The notes below the pieces were generated by a model. That model was not told the origin of the DNA, did not search any database, and worked only from the letters and a program-made list of their open reading frames with translations. The translations under genes were made by a program, and so were the position numbers. Of a DNA stretch of 64,000 bases, positions 1-9,800 are shown one piece after another. This DNA is from Heligmosomoides polygyrus polygyrus (Eukaryota; Nematoda; Chromadorea; Rhabditida; Heligmosomidae): contig OX377205.1 in assembly GCA_947396885.1 (NCBI GenBank), positions 22,555,407-22,619,406 of the forward strand. Direction: 5' to 3'. Positions within the stretch are counted from its first letter, which is position 1; each line of letters opens with the position of its first letter.

Positions 1-583
1 AAGTTCAGCATTACGCAGAAGGTAGGAGCTGGCGAGAAACAGGGCAGAAACTCGAAAAAGACCTGCACCGATTGAATGCCACTTTAAAGCCGATAACTCT
101 TACTACTTAATGTGAGTAGGACATGAAAAAGCTTACTACTTTAATGGGAATAAAAATAGTAGCTACTAAGCTCAAACCGATGTATTGCAAAACTTCGAAG
201 ATGTACAAAAAGAAAAACAAGCAAAAAAAGTCTAATTTATGAACTGACGCGCTAATTCAGTTGTAAAAGTAAAAAAAACCGATGCTTAAATATAAACAAT
301 ATTTTACTAATAAAAGTCGTGGAAAGTTAGCCCAACAACAAATCCTTCATAGCACAAAAAAACCCAAAAGTAAATTTTCATTATTATTTTAGCAGAACAC
401 AAAAGATAAGTTATTTCAAAAATAGTCCAATAGTTCTTGTTTAAGAAAAAATCCAAAAAAGTACAATGGAAAATGGTGCAGAAAAACTGGGTGAGAGCGA
501 AAACGGAAAAGAGAGTAAGGCTTGGTCTCAAATTCAACTGAAATAACAACGCACTGCAAGTGAAACGACTTCAAAATGAAGGT
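1..583. other. AT-rich stretch, no gene seen
   Basis: The sequence is AT-rich with short A and T runs. Open frames here are short and of low complexity. I see no coding, RNA or transposon signal. Confidence 0.5.
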
Positions 584-817
584 CTAAGCGAAACAGGTTG
601 AACTTCCAGGCCTCACCAGTTTGACGGTGAAGCGGCGAACGAGCAGGCATGATGTGAGCGATCGAGAGTGTCGGCTCAGGACCCGATGAATCGAAGGCGA
701 GAAGCTCTGAGGGTAGGTGGTCGCCGACGGGAACTCGCTGGCCAGCACCAGGGCCTGCCACGAGGACGAGGCTAGGCCTTCGGATAGGCTCATCGGAAGA
801 CCGTCGCTCATCGTCAC
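584..817 (-). CDS. Possible GC-rich coding exon, unrecognised
   Basis: This GC-rich block contrasts with its AT-rich surroundings. On the minus strand an ATG-initiated frame of about 77 codons begins MTMSDGLPMSLSEGL and is rich in Ser and Leu. A possible splice donor (CTG followed by GTGAGG) lies near its end, where the coding character fades. A second overlapping frame is also open and Pro/Gly-rich, so the frame is uncertain. No domain is recognised. It could be the 5' exon of a gene that continues off the left edge, or chance openness in GC-rich DNA. Confidence 0.25.
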   Translation of the reverse strand: MTMSDGLPMSLSEGLASSSWQALVLASEFPSATTYPQSFSPSIHRVLSRHSRSLTSCLLVRRFTVKLVRPGSSTCFA

Positions 818-1199
818 CGCTCCTGATGCGCTGTGGAGCGAGGGCTGACTCCGCCGTCTGTCGCTAGGGCTCGCGTGGCAATGCGAGAAAATACAGCCTT
901 CCTTCGCCAGATGACGGCTTCGGCGACGCTGCCTCCCCCACCGCTGCTGCTGCCGCTGCCGGCACCGGGATTTCCGTTTATTGCTGCCTAATCCTGAGGG
1001 ATTTCCTTGCCAGACACTGCTGCTGCTGCGTCGGATTCCTGTGGATGACGACGGCTGCTGTCAGAGTTAATGAATTCCGTAGAAGAATGCTGCGGTAGGG
1101 GCGCAGCTCCTGACTTCCTGTTTTGAAAAGTCAGCTTGTCGTTCGTCCACAAGATTTTCTCAAGAACGCCACGACGACTTCCGGTTTTTGACAACAAAA
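818..1199. other. GC-rich tract with GCN/CTG runs
   Basis: Short trinucleotide runs (CTGCTGCTGCCGCTG and similar) around 935-1030 keep all minus-strand frames partly open. They would encode Ser/Gly or Ala-rich low-complexity peptide. This may be the 5' flank or UTR of the preceding candidate exon. No firm gene is visible. Confidence 0.35.
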
Positions 1200-1399
1200 A
1201 GGAGGAAAGGAGAGGAGGACAGTGAAGGTAATGTCTTCTGGCATTGCCAGCTTCACATATCGAGCTTGTCGAACCCCTTCATTCTTACGAAAATTAAAAC
1301 TGCTTCTCGATTTTGTCCGGAAAAATCCTTCAAAAAAGATCAGATACCACTACAGAGAGAACAAGCACGCAGATGGCTACTTTTTCACTTTTCACTTTA

Positions 1400-1691
1400 G
1401 GATAAAAGGAGAAAGGACGGCGTTATTCAATCCCCTTTGGGATGCGCCACGCTTTCTACTTCTACGAGATGTCGTGAAGGCGAGTTGAATACGTATTTGG
1501 ACATACAATGACCTACGATGGCCAGCGATTTTCAAGTCAGTGCTTTGCCCTTCCCAGACAAGTCTGGTACCAATTCACCGACCCCGGAGGGATGGAAGGT
1601 TTGGTTGGCCTGAGCGGAAAATCCGAACCAGGAACCTGGTATCGGGTGCAGGCGACAGCCGGCGCCTCCTCCGACTGCGCTCCACGCGCCC
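1400..1691 (-). mobile_element. tRNA-derived SINE, family A
   Basis: A full-length family A copy in minus orientation. The tail (GGATAAAAGGAG on plus) is at the left and the tRNA-like head with its A box complement is at the right. It shares the 14-bp target duplication with the adjoining eL42 retrocopy. Confidence 0.88.
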
Positions 1692-1699
1692 ATACTTTT

Positions 1700-1780
1700 C
1701 GTATAATTACCCAAGTTTGAGGTAGTATGGTGAACGTACCAAAATCCAGAAGGACGTTCTGCGACGGCAAGTGCCGTAAG
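1700..1780 (+). pseudogene. RPL36A: SL1-tagged processed copy of ribosomal protein eL42 (RPL36A/RPL44), 5' part only
   Basis: Bases 1700-1721 match the 22-nt nematode SL1 spliced leader at 20 positions, including an unbroken 17-nt stretch. Five bases later an ATG (1727) opens 18 codons reading MVNVPKSRRTFCDGKCRK. This is the N-terminus of eL42, a large-subunit ribosomal protein of about 105 residues, in its worm form. SL1 is added to mRNA after transcription, so finding it in DNA next to the start codon means a mature mRNA was reverse transcribed. The copy stops at residue 18, exactly where the target duplication begins, and the next codon CAC is shared with the duplication. It cannot encode a ribosomal protein. 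Confidence 0.9.
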
Positions 1781-1884
1781 CACTTTTCACTTTAACGACC
1801 TAAAAATTGACAAAACTCGAGATGATAAAAGAAAGATTCCAAGAAATTTGCTTAGATTAATTTTATTCAATATCGGCTCAGCTA

Positions 1885-2162
1885 GGTGTGTGGTAGCGCA
1901 GTCGAGCAAGATGCTGGCTGTCGCGTGCACCAGGTTCCTGGTTCCGCTTTCCCGCCCTGGCCAACCAAGCCTTCTATCTCTATCGAATGTATTGGTACCA
2001 GACTTGGCTGGGAAGGACAACGCGCCGACTTGTTCGTCGGCTGAACACCATCATTGTGTGGCCAAATACGCATCCAAATAATCTTCACCACATCCTCTAG
2101 AAGTAGAATGCATGGCGCATCCCTAACGGGATTGATTAGCGCCGTCCTTTACCATTATCAAA
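1885..2162 (+). mobile_element. tRNA-derived SINE, family A (diverged)
   Basis: The head has the A box TAGCGCAGTCGAG and a degraded B box. The middle (TTGGTACCAGACTTG) and the 3' part (TAGAAGTAGAATGCATGGCG) are recognisable, and it ends near GCGCCGTCCTTTACC. Confidence 0.8.
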
Positions 2163-2574
2163 GGGCAAGATGATTCAGAAACCTATAGCAGGGTATCTAA
2201 GAATCGGGAGTAAAAGCTGATGTTTTGCCAGTTTTGGACCCCTCCTTATCCACCTGAGACATTTGCCTACACCACAATGAAGCAGCGTCATCGCCTACTA
2301 CTCATCATTTGCTGATAGAAATTCCCGTTTTCATAAGGCATATCAAAAACGCAGTGGCATTACAAAAAATTTAGGCAGTCCACTGAAACAGTGCTCGAAA
2401 GTTGAACTCCCTGCAGTCTTTCACAAATACTGCATTTCCAGCTGATATTGGAGATTTGCATAGTGTCTAGGTTATATATGTAGCGTAGCGACATTCTTTG
2501 GTAACTAGTTTTTGTAACTCCTCTTCAAGTAGGTGGGTTGTGGTTGGCTAATGTGGCGCAGTTTTTGCTCTCTC

Positions 2575-2965
2575 TACTGTCCCAACGACCTAGTTCCGGA
2601 GCTGGGCAGGAGGAAACGAGCGGCTTTTGGAGCTTTCAGGAGCGTCGAAGAGGTATTGAAGAAGACGAAGAACGTCCACGCTCACCTATTCAACTCCGCT
2701 GTTCTTCCTGCCCTAATATACGCCTCAGAGACCTGAGCCATACGAAAGCACGATGAACAGGCGAGCAGCGTCGTGCAGCGGGTAATCAAGTGGAGTGAGA
2801 TGAGACACGCAGGTGAGAGAAGGCCTCCGGAGTTCCGAGTTTCGTCGACATTCGAAAATTAGAGACGTTGTCTCGTGGGCCAAGTCGTCGAAAATTAGGT
2901 GGGTCGGCCAAGTAACACGCTTCGCAGACACCCGCTGGACGAGAACCATCACCGACTGAGACATC
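2575..2965 (+). mobile_element. RTE-type LINE fragment, C-terminal ORF2 region
   Basis: In shifting plus frames the DNA encodes peptide matching the region after the reverse transcriptase of nematode RTE elements. It reads NDLVPELGRRKRAAFGAFRS, then HLFNSAVLPALIYASET, then VVSWAKSSKIRWVGQVTRF and TRWTRTITD. Several stops and frameshifts break it, and the catalytic palm is absent. The same segment of the same family occurs at 33637-33837. Confidence 0.85.
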
Positions 2966-2989
2966 TCGCTAGTAAACTAGCTTAGCCAG

Positions 2990-3262
2990 GCAATTGCTTT
3001 TCTAGCTGGCTATGAGGGTTTCGGTTTAGTATCTAGCTTGCTCTCCTTACTTTGGAGTATGCCATCATCATATGGGCTCAGATGGACGGTTTCCGAGATT
3101 CTTTGGTTTAATGTCTGACGTTGCCGCTTCAGTCTCACACTGTTGTCTGCTTTTCATTTTTCATTTTTTTTTGTGTTGCATAGCTTTTTATTTTGTTTTT
3201 TTGCTACTCTCACAAGAAGTGCAAGTTTTTGTGACGCTCTCAAATAAATAAATAAATAAATA
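2990..3262 (+). mobile_element. CR1-like LINE 3' end with AAAT tail
   Basis: This aligns base by base with the 3' untranslated end of the CR1-like element at about 27020-27333. Shared blocks include GCTCTCCTTACTTT, TTCCGAGATTCTT and TTGTTGCTCTCACA-like text. It ends in AAATAAATAAATAAAT. Only the 3' end is present, as is usual for 5'-truncated LINE copies. Confidence 0.8.
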
Positions 3263-3275
3263 AAAGATAAATAAA

Positions 3276-3562
3276 AAGGGTAAAGGACGGCGTTACCAAT
3301 CCCTTTTGGGATGCGCCAGCGCATTCTACTTCTAGGGGATGTCGTGGAGGCGACATGAATACGTATTTGGCATTACAGTGACTTGCGGTGGCCAGCCGAT
3401 GAACAAGTAAGCGCTTTATCCTTCCTAGACACGTCTGGTACCAACTCACCGACCCCAGAGGGATGGAGGGCTGGTTGGCCTGGGCGGGAAATCCGAACTA
3501 GGAACCTGGTATCGGGTGCACGCGACGGTCGGCACCTCCTCCGACTGCGCTACACGCGCTCA
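3276..3562 (-). mobile_element. tRNA-derived SINE, family A
   Basis: A nearly full-length minus copy inserted directly behind the AAAT tail of the CR1-like fragment. AAATAAA-rich sequence lies on both sides, so the target duplication cannot be separated from the tail repeat. Confidence 0.88.
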
Positions 3563-3615
3563 AAAATAAGTAAAAAATGAATAAATAAACAAACAAATTA
3601 AAAAGCTTTTCGCTT

Positions 3616-3888
3616 TCAACAGTTTCTAGTCAATTTTGCAACATGCCAGAAATCCCTCTCACACCGGACAACGATGAAGGACAGGCTTCTGTCATCGAAG
3701 CGTCCACGGTCATCCAGTTCTTTCAATGCTCTGTTCGAAAACACCAGCACAGCCTCTTCGTTGACTTTCTGTAGGAGAAGGAATTTCACATCGTTGGTCT
3801 GGGGAATTTCGTAATGTTCAGGAAAAAAGAACGCTTGCTTGCCAGTTAAGGTCGCAGTTAGCTCGCAACGAAAAGCAGTGAGTGATCC
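3616..3888 (-). CDS. Last coding exon of an unrecognised gene
   Basis: A minus-strand exon with a good acceptor (TTTTTGACAG then GGATCA) and 90 codons to a TGA. The peptide is balanced and globular. It includes FFFPEHYEIPQTNDVKF, then LQKVNEEAVLVFSNRALKEL, and ends DFWHVAKLTRNC. It has no repeats and none of the stops that mark the transposon fragments around it. I do not recognise the family. The likely partner exon is at 4301-4381 and the phases agree (both 0). Together they would give a protein of about 117 residues without signal peptide or membrane segment. Coding status rests on composition and splice signals only. Confidence 0.55.
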   Translation of the reverse strand, partial: GSLTAFRCELTATLTGKQAFFFPEHYEIPQTNDVKFLLLQKVNEEAVLVFSNRALKELDDRGRFDDRSLSFIVVRCERDFWHVAKLTRNC

Positions 3889-4300
3889 CTGTCAAAAATG
3901 AAAACAACGGATCGTTCACATTTTGAGCGTAAACATTATAATTTGAATGAAGTTAGTTGTAGTTGTAGTTGTAGTTTAGAATAGCACAAATCATCGAAGC
4001 TCTGCAAGGGATTTATGAACATATGAATACGAAATGGAAGTAGCGCCTTTAATGGCCAAAGCGGTGTCGCCACCACAGGGTGAAAAGATAAATCAGTGAG
4101 AATTGAGTGGCTGCTAACCTTCACCATTGACCGCAGTTGACAGCCGGATCAAAGGCGATGTTTGCGGGGAGTTAGCTAGTCCGTAATGCCTTAATCCTTC
4201 CCAGTAGGAGACAAGCATCTCCGAATGCGCCATGCAACTGGTCGATCTTGATCGGGACGGCAACACTGCGAATGCATCAGAACTGGTAGGAGCCAGCTAC

Positions 4301-4381
4301 CGGCCAGGGAGGATTCAACCGAGTCGAGGGTGGGTCGTCTAGCTCCGTCTGAGAAATTTCGGTCATTTTTCCGGCTTTCAT
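4301..4381 (-). CDS. Probable first exon of the unrecognised 117-residue gene
   Basis: An ATG at 4381 opens 27 codons (MKAGKMTEISQTELDDPPST, then RLNPPWP) up to a donor CCG|GTAGCT. The exon ends in phase 0 and the exon at 3888 starts in phase 0, with a 412-bp intron between. A second ATG five codons downstream (MTEISQ) is an alternative start. No trans-splice acceptor is obvious close to the start. Confidence 0.4.
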
Positions 4382-4564
4382 AGACCACCCTTCAGAGATC
4401 TTCGTGCATCTAATACGCTTGAGATAAATAAGCAATGAGTGCGACGCCGGGATGTGACGAGGGGATGACATTCTGAGTGACAGTCTGGGAGAAGGGAGAC
4501 ACTTCCTCCGTTCAAGATCTCTTCCCTGTTCCAAGAGCGGAAGCGCAGCAGCGAGAACCGAATT

Positions 4565-6450
4565 AATTTTTTATTTTATTTTTTTCATTTTGAGGCGCGA
4601 ATTATGGCGCGGTGCTATATATCACACCCACTTGCAATACACATTAGAAATGGCATGACAGTATTAACATATCCAAAGAAAGATTACAGAAGAATAAAAC
4701 AAACAGTTAGATGAAAGAAAAGAACTAAACTCAGAACTCTTTCAATCGCTTGTCGATGAATTTCCTAAAATCGGCCGAGGGACATCTGAAGCACATTATC
4801 TCTGAGCAATGGTCGAAAAACTCAATCATTCCGTTCAAAAGTTTGACCGTATTTGACTTTGGCTCCTCGCAACTGGATCGGTGGCTCCTAGGTAACCGTA
4901 TCTTGTTCCGTACTCAGGTGCCAACGAAAAGAAGTCTGAGGCTTTTGTTTGTACTCTACCTGCCAGTATTTTGAAAATCATCACATGATTGGATTTTATT
5001 CTCCCACTCCTTAGGAGGGAAGGGGACGACAACCCCAATTGTATAGCTCGGGTTTCACCATCGGGAATGGAGGTCTAGTTCATCGAAAAACAGCTTAGCA
5101 TCAGTCTGTGGGTGGACTTATTCTGGACTCTCTCCAGCAGACGTATATTTTTGCGTTTATAAGGATTGAAGACATACATAGTCCCACTTTCAACGATTGG
5201 CCTGATATACATTTTATAAGCCCTTAAGAGAACCTTGGGATTTTTGGTTCTAAACATCCGAAAAAGGTTGTAGGCACGAGCTTCTTTACGAGCATACTGT
5301 AATGTGGCTCGAAGTTTTGTTCATGAGATAACCGAGATCTCTAACTTTCCACCCTTCTCAGCGGGTTGGACCTGATAGAATACCTTAGGTCAACGCCTAA
5401 GGTCCGTTTGAAAAACCAAGGGCATATTTGAGCTCAGGAGCTCGAGCTCTATCGATTGGTATACATATCTCATGTGGAGCCATGGAAATCTCCGAAATTG
5501 AAAAACGCGCTCCATTGCGAAGGGCGGTCGCGGACGAGTTATCGGTCGCAAGTCGTCGAAAACAGTTGCGATCTCATACTTCCTCTAATTTGCGGTTTTT
5601 TCAGAAATGGTTGGTACCCTTCGAGTACCTCTTCGAGATCTACACGTGCATACAACTTCGTCAGACCGCTGCAGTGGTTGGTCAAAAATGAGCAGACTTT
5701 TTGCGATTGGAGCAGCTTATATTTCAGGACTTGCATGTTCTCGGAGTATCTCAAGCAGGGTGCAAAGTGTTCTGTCATGCCAGGAATCCTCTGAGAGTGC
5801 GCATATAGGATCGAACATATCAATCGAGGGGGGGGGGACAGATTGTAGAGTGAGCGTTTAGGGAGATTTATGGGAAATTCTAGCCGACCTACTCAGGAAT
5901 TGTTGTACTCTGTCCCGGTGAGACTTTGTAGTACGCTGTGAAGTCTGGCGAGTTTTATAAGAAAAAAAAACGCAAAACCGAAAAGTCGCGGTTTTTGCGG
6001 AGTCTATTCAAAAGACGCGTCCGGTACTGTAGTCACGGCTTTATTCCCAGTGACGAAAACTTGAGTTTTTCCGACAGTAAGGGGTAGTTACTAATATTTG
6101 GACCACTTGTTCAAAAAATTTATAGTAGTTTGCGTGCGCTCCGTGTCCATTGGCTACCCTTTGACCTTATAAATTTTCATATCATCGGCGTACATTTTAC
6201 ATGTGACTCCATTTGGTTTTCGATATCGGGAATTTCAAAAGTGCAAATGAGTAATAAAATGCGAAAAAGAACCATACCGTGCGGGACACCGCCGCATGCT
6301 TCATATAAGGGTGAGAACACTTTACCTATACACTGAAAGTCCTAATATCGAGGAAATCACGTGTCCGCGATACAATCCACGAGATTAATCTTAATTTGCA
6401 CAAAATTGCCAAATTTCTTGCACATAAGCCAGAAGAACTATTGATCTACC
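4565..6450 (-). mobile_element. CR1-like LINE, decayed reverse transcriptase
   Basis: Reading leftwards on the minus strand, RT landmarks appear in order. A block resembling FLxxRTFxV lies near 6350. A degraded SGVPQGSVL block follows at about 6290. The catalytic block MYADDMKIYKV has its YADD at 6181-6192. A C-terminal region with NPKVLLRAYKMYIRPIVESG and NIRLLERVQNK lies at 5075-5257, and FKILAGRVQTKASDFFSLAP at 4835-5038. It ends in an A-rich tail complement at about 4565. Frames are broken many times. RT catalysis would copy element RNA at a nicked target; this copy is dead. Confidence 0.8.
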
Positions 6451-6583
6451 AACATGTTTATGTACCCTTCAAAATACGTGGCGAAAGGTTAATTCCTATT
6501 CACTGAGAAGTATTAGCAGTTGAAAGAGGAGTGGAATATGTAGAGGTTTTGCACACAAAACGGCTGAAATTGCAAGCTTTCCC

Positions 6584-6771
6584 GGATCTGCCCTAGTCGC
6601 TAGAGGGAGACTGTAAAGTACCAATTGCACAGGTCGTTCCATATCACACAACCAGATCGCCTTAATTTAAAGGCCTCGCACCATGGAACAGCAGCCGAAA
6701 TTGTCATAGAAATTCATGCTTGGGGATGGAGACGTAAATTGCTATATGTTCCCTCCGATTAGGATAGATCC
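6584..6771. mobile_element. 190-bp MITE, copy 1
   Basis: Ends are inverted repeats of the type GGATCTATCCTAATCGG. The right end is perfect over the last bases and the left end carries changes. The interior aligns with 13535-13733 (shared CACACAACCA, CTCGCACC, GGAGACG). There is no coding content. Confidence 0.7.
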
Positions 6772-7194
6772 GCCCTTCCGCACTACCAAGAGCAGCAAAG
6801 GAATGAAAGCATGAAAAGTAACCTAGATGTAAGGTAATCTAAATAGACACAGGACAGTATGGGACAAAAAAACAACAGCGCGCTTCGTTTTTCACCGAGG
6901 TAGGAACGAAAGTGCGCTCGAAAATGAAGAAAAATTGTGCGGATTGTGAAACAGTGGAATAGCAGTTCCCAGAACACAAACAACAGAAGGACCGCCCTTT
7001 GTGCTCATAATATTTTGGTTAGCCACCTATCTTCAGGGCGATTCACTGCTTTGGAGTTGAGTGCTCAGGCTCCACGATTGCGATAGTCATATTGGGGAAA
7101 CCAACAGCACAAGAAACTACCAAGTAGAGGTGATTGCTAGGTGAATAAATGTGGACCAAACAATCACCGTGTCTGGTTACCACTGTCGTCATTA

Positions 7195-7493
7195 AGGGAG
7201 GCGTAGCGCAGTTGGAGGAGGTGTCGGCTGTTACGTTCACCCCATACCAGGTTCTTGGTTCACATTTCCCGCCCAGGCCAACCAAGCCTTCCATTCTTCC
7301 GGGGTCAGCTAATTGGTACCAGGCTTGCCAGGGAAGGACAATTCGCAGACATGTCCATTGACTGGCCACCGTAAGTCATCGTATGGCCAAGCACGCCTTC
7401 AAATCACCTTTACGATATCTCGTTGAGGTCTAATACGTGGTGCAACACAAAACGGATTGAGGAAAGCCATCCTTTATCCCTTATCATTTGTCG
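7195..7493 (+). mobile_element. tRNA-derived SINE, family A
   Basis: Full length, with head GTAGCGCAGTTGGAGGAGG, a recognisable B box region, and a tail ATCCTTTATCCCTTATC. Confidence 0.85.
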
Positions 7494-7587
7494 TCATGAT
7501 AAAAAGTCGTAGATTGAGCGTTTAGTTTAAATTCCACCTTCTCCGACGTATTCCATGCACTTCTTTTTCTCTCAATATTTTATTTCT

Positions 7588-7866
7588 TGGCGCGTGGAGC
7601 GCAGTTGGAGAAGGCGCCGGCAATCGGCTGCACCCGATACCAGGTTCCTGGTTCGGATTTCCGGCCCAGGTCAACCAAGCCTTCCATCCCTCCGGGGTCG
7701 GTGAGTTGGTACCAGACGAGTCTGGGAAGGACAAAGCGCTGACTGTTTCATCGGCTGGCCACCGCAAGTCATTGTATGGCCAAACACGCGTTCAACTCGC
7801 CTCCACGACATCCCGTAGAAGTAGAATGCGTGGCGCATCCCAAAGGGGATTGAATAACGCCGTCCT
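7588..7866 (+). mobile_element. tRNA-derived SINE, family A
   Basis: Full length from GGCGCGTGGAGCGCAGTTGG to AACGCCGTCC, with an AT-rich tail. It lies about 100 bp from the previous copy in the same orientation. An ATTTCTTG/ATTTCTAT pair flanks it as a weak duplication. Confidence 0.87.
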
Positions 7867-8339
7867 ATATATATTTCTATTTTTATGGATTTTATTGCAA
7901 GCGAAACCCTTGCGCAAGGCAGAATTTGAAGCAATGCCCTATGCGCTCCGGAGGAGGTTCTTTAGGCCGTTGCAGCACCAGCACTGTTCGATGCAATGCC
8001 ACGCTTAACATTAGTTGCCTTTAACTCGATTTGAAACCCAGAACAGGTTCTAGACCAAAAACTTCTGTGCCAACAAGGAAACATATAAATGGAACACCAT
8101 CTTCACTCTGAGAAAATTTGCAGTTAAAGAATGGTTCCCGCACGGTCTTCGTTTAAAAAATCGTGACGGATGTATGTAGCCCAAATACGCACCCAAATTT
8201 TACCCCCAACTGTACCTAAATAGAATTAGAATGAGTGGCTTATACTAAGCATAAGAAAATTATGTAGTAAGACCTGTTTGCTTTCTTCTCATGATCCTGT
8301 CAGTTTAGAGGCAGATGCTTTCTGCAGCATGCAGTGGGG

Positions 8340-9142
8340 GCCTAGAAAGGCATCACAGTTGTAGTACATAGGAGGCGGTTCCTGGTTTGATTCCAACTAC
8401 ACCGACCAAACCTTTCATCCTTCCGTTGTCGGTGCATTGCAGGCAGCGTGGCAAGAATACCTTGAAAATCGGCCCAAGTATTCCGTGGACAGAACAAGTT
8501 TAACCGCCATAGGGGTTTCGTACCAGACCATTCCTTAGGGCTGAACGGCAATTCTAAATTTCGATACCACTGAGGCATTGAACATAGAAATGAAGGAGAC
8601 TAACCCTATCTCAGAATGGAAGAATTCGAAGTGGAACAGAAGGCCACATGAAGAACACTATGAACGTTTCTCTACTAGGAAGGTGTACATATCTTGGCAT
8701 CCTATTTTTCAAGGGGCGCTCGTCTTGGAAGGACAAGACACTGACTTGCTCATCAGTTGGTGACCGCAAGTCATTTTATAGGCCAGATACGAATTCAGAT
8801 TGCTTCCGTGATGTCCCGCATAAGTAGAGGGCATCAGTATTCCGCAAAGGGACTAACTAACGCCGAGCTTTGTCCTTTATTTTTTTTAAATATGCGCCCG
8901 CTCTTGGTTCGGATTTCACTAGGGGTGGGAGAGGAGGTGCAGCTCCTCTAAACAGGTCATACAAAATTCCACCAGAATTGGTTACCGATTCGCCACGGAA
9001 TGAAGAAACCCTTACTGGTCCATCTACTCCTCACTGCAAGTCACGGTAAACATAGTTCAGGTATGCGTTCTATTTCCCTCTACGGTATCCCGTTAAAGTA
9101 GAATGCACGGCGAATCCTGCTAGTCTTTTGCCTCTTATTAAT
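8340..9142 (+). mobile_element. Cluster of degenerate SINE family A fragments
   Basis: Three decayed pieces follow each other. A head-like piece lies at about 8360-8440 (GGCGGTTCCTGGTTTGATTCC). A middle-to-tail piece lies at 8719-8884 (TGACTTGCTCATCAG ... ACTAACGCCGAGC). A further copy lies at about 8905-9142 (CTCTTGGTTCGGATTTCA ... AAAGTAGAATGCACGGCG). All are plus. Divergence is much greater than in the full copies. Confidence 0.6.
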
Positions 9143-9540
9143 AGAACAACACTTGATATCTAGGCTCCACAGAACTGCTTTCAAGGAGAGATGTTCAACT
9201 TATGCATGGTGGGAATGGTATGTATATTATGCTCACCAGTGATGTTTTCAGCAAGACCTACACACATTGACTGCTGTGCACAGATTCCGGAACCAGATGG
9301 GCCTCCCCTTCATTTTCTGAGTTTTCGTTTCTATGTTTTTCTCAAAGCAGATAGATCAGGAGGAGACGGTGGAGGAGACGTACATATGCTCTCACCTGCG
9401 TCTCGACTTAGGTTCTCACCAGGGAATGGATCCAGCTTCCCATGGAACTTCCGGCAGAAACTTGGTTTACTGTCCGTGAGCAGGCTGTTGTTTGCGTACC
9501 AACTTTTTCACACAAAAAGGCCTAGTTCCGGGTTCATCTG
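9143..9540. repeat. Diverged repeat shared with 20830-21040
   Basis: Blocks such as ACCAGGGAATG, CAGCTTC and CAAAAAGGC appear in the same order at about 9415-9530 and 20850-21035, always beside a SINE. The 116-codon plus-strand frame here has no recognisable domain and I do not call it. Confidence 0.4.
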
Positions 9541-9800
9541 ATAAAAGAATAAAGAAGGGCGTTACTCAATCCCTTTTGAGAGGTGGCACACATCCTACTT
9601 CAACGGCATATCGTGGAGACAACTTGTATGCGAGCTTGGCCTACTTAATGTCTTGAGGTGGCCACACGATGACAAGGTAGTGCTCTGCCCTTCTCAGACA
9701 AGGCTAGTACCAATTCGCTGACTCCGGAGGGATGGAAGGCTTGGATGCCTGGGATTCCGAACCAAGAACCTGGTCCGTGTTACAGCTCCTCCGAGTGAGC
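9541..9800 (-). mobile_element. tRNA-derived SINE, family A (diverged)
   Basis: Minus copy from AGAAGGGCGTTACTCAATCCC to the B box complement. The tRNA-like head is mostly lost. Confidence 0.75.

Larger units (their letters stand above)
1386..1794. mobile_element. Composite retro-insertion: SINE plus SL1-eL42 mRNA copy in one 14-bp TSD
   Basis: The 14-mer CACTTTTCACTTTA occurs at 1386-1399 and again at 1781-1794. Everything between is inserted: a minus-strand SINE (tail at the left, tRNA-like head ending at 1691), 8 filler bases, then in plus orientation an SL1 leader and the first 18 codons of eL42. The 5' ends of the two RNAs face each other. A related repeat on the minus strand near 42510-42600 has the 14-mer once and continues with matching flanks on both sides, so it is an empty site. 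The geometry fits twin-primed reverse transcription of two RNAs. Confidence 0.85.

Noticed and set aside
1700..1721. An SL1 RNA gene
   Set aside because: The leader is followed by an eL42 start codon and not by an SL RNA body. No Sm-site-like AATTTTTGG or terminal stem follows, and the piece lies inside a target duplication.
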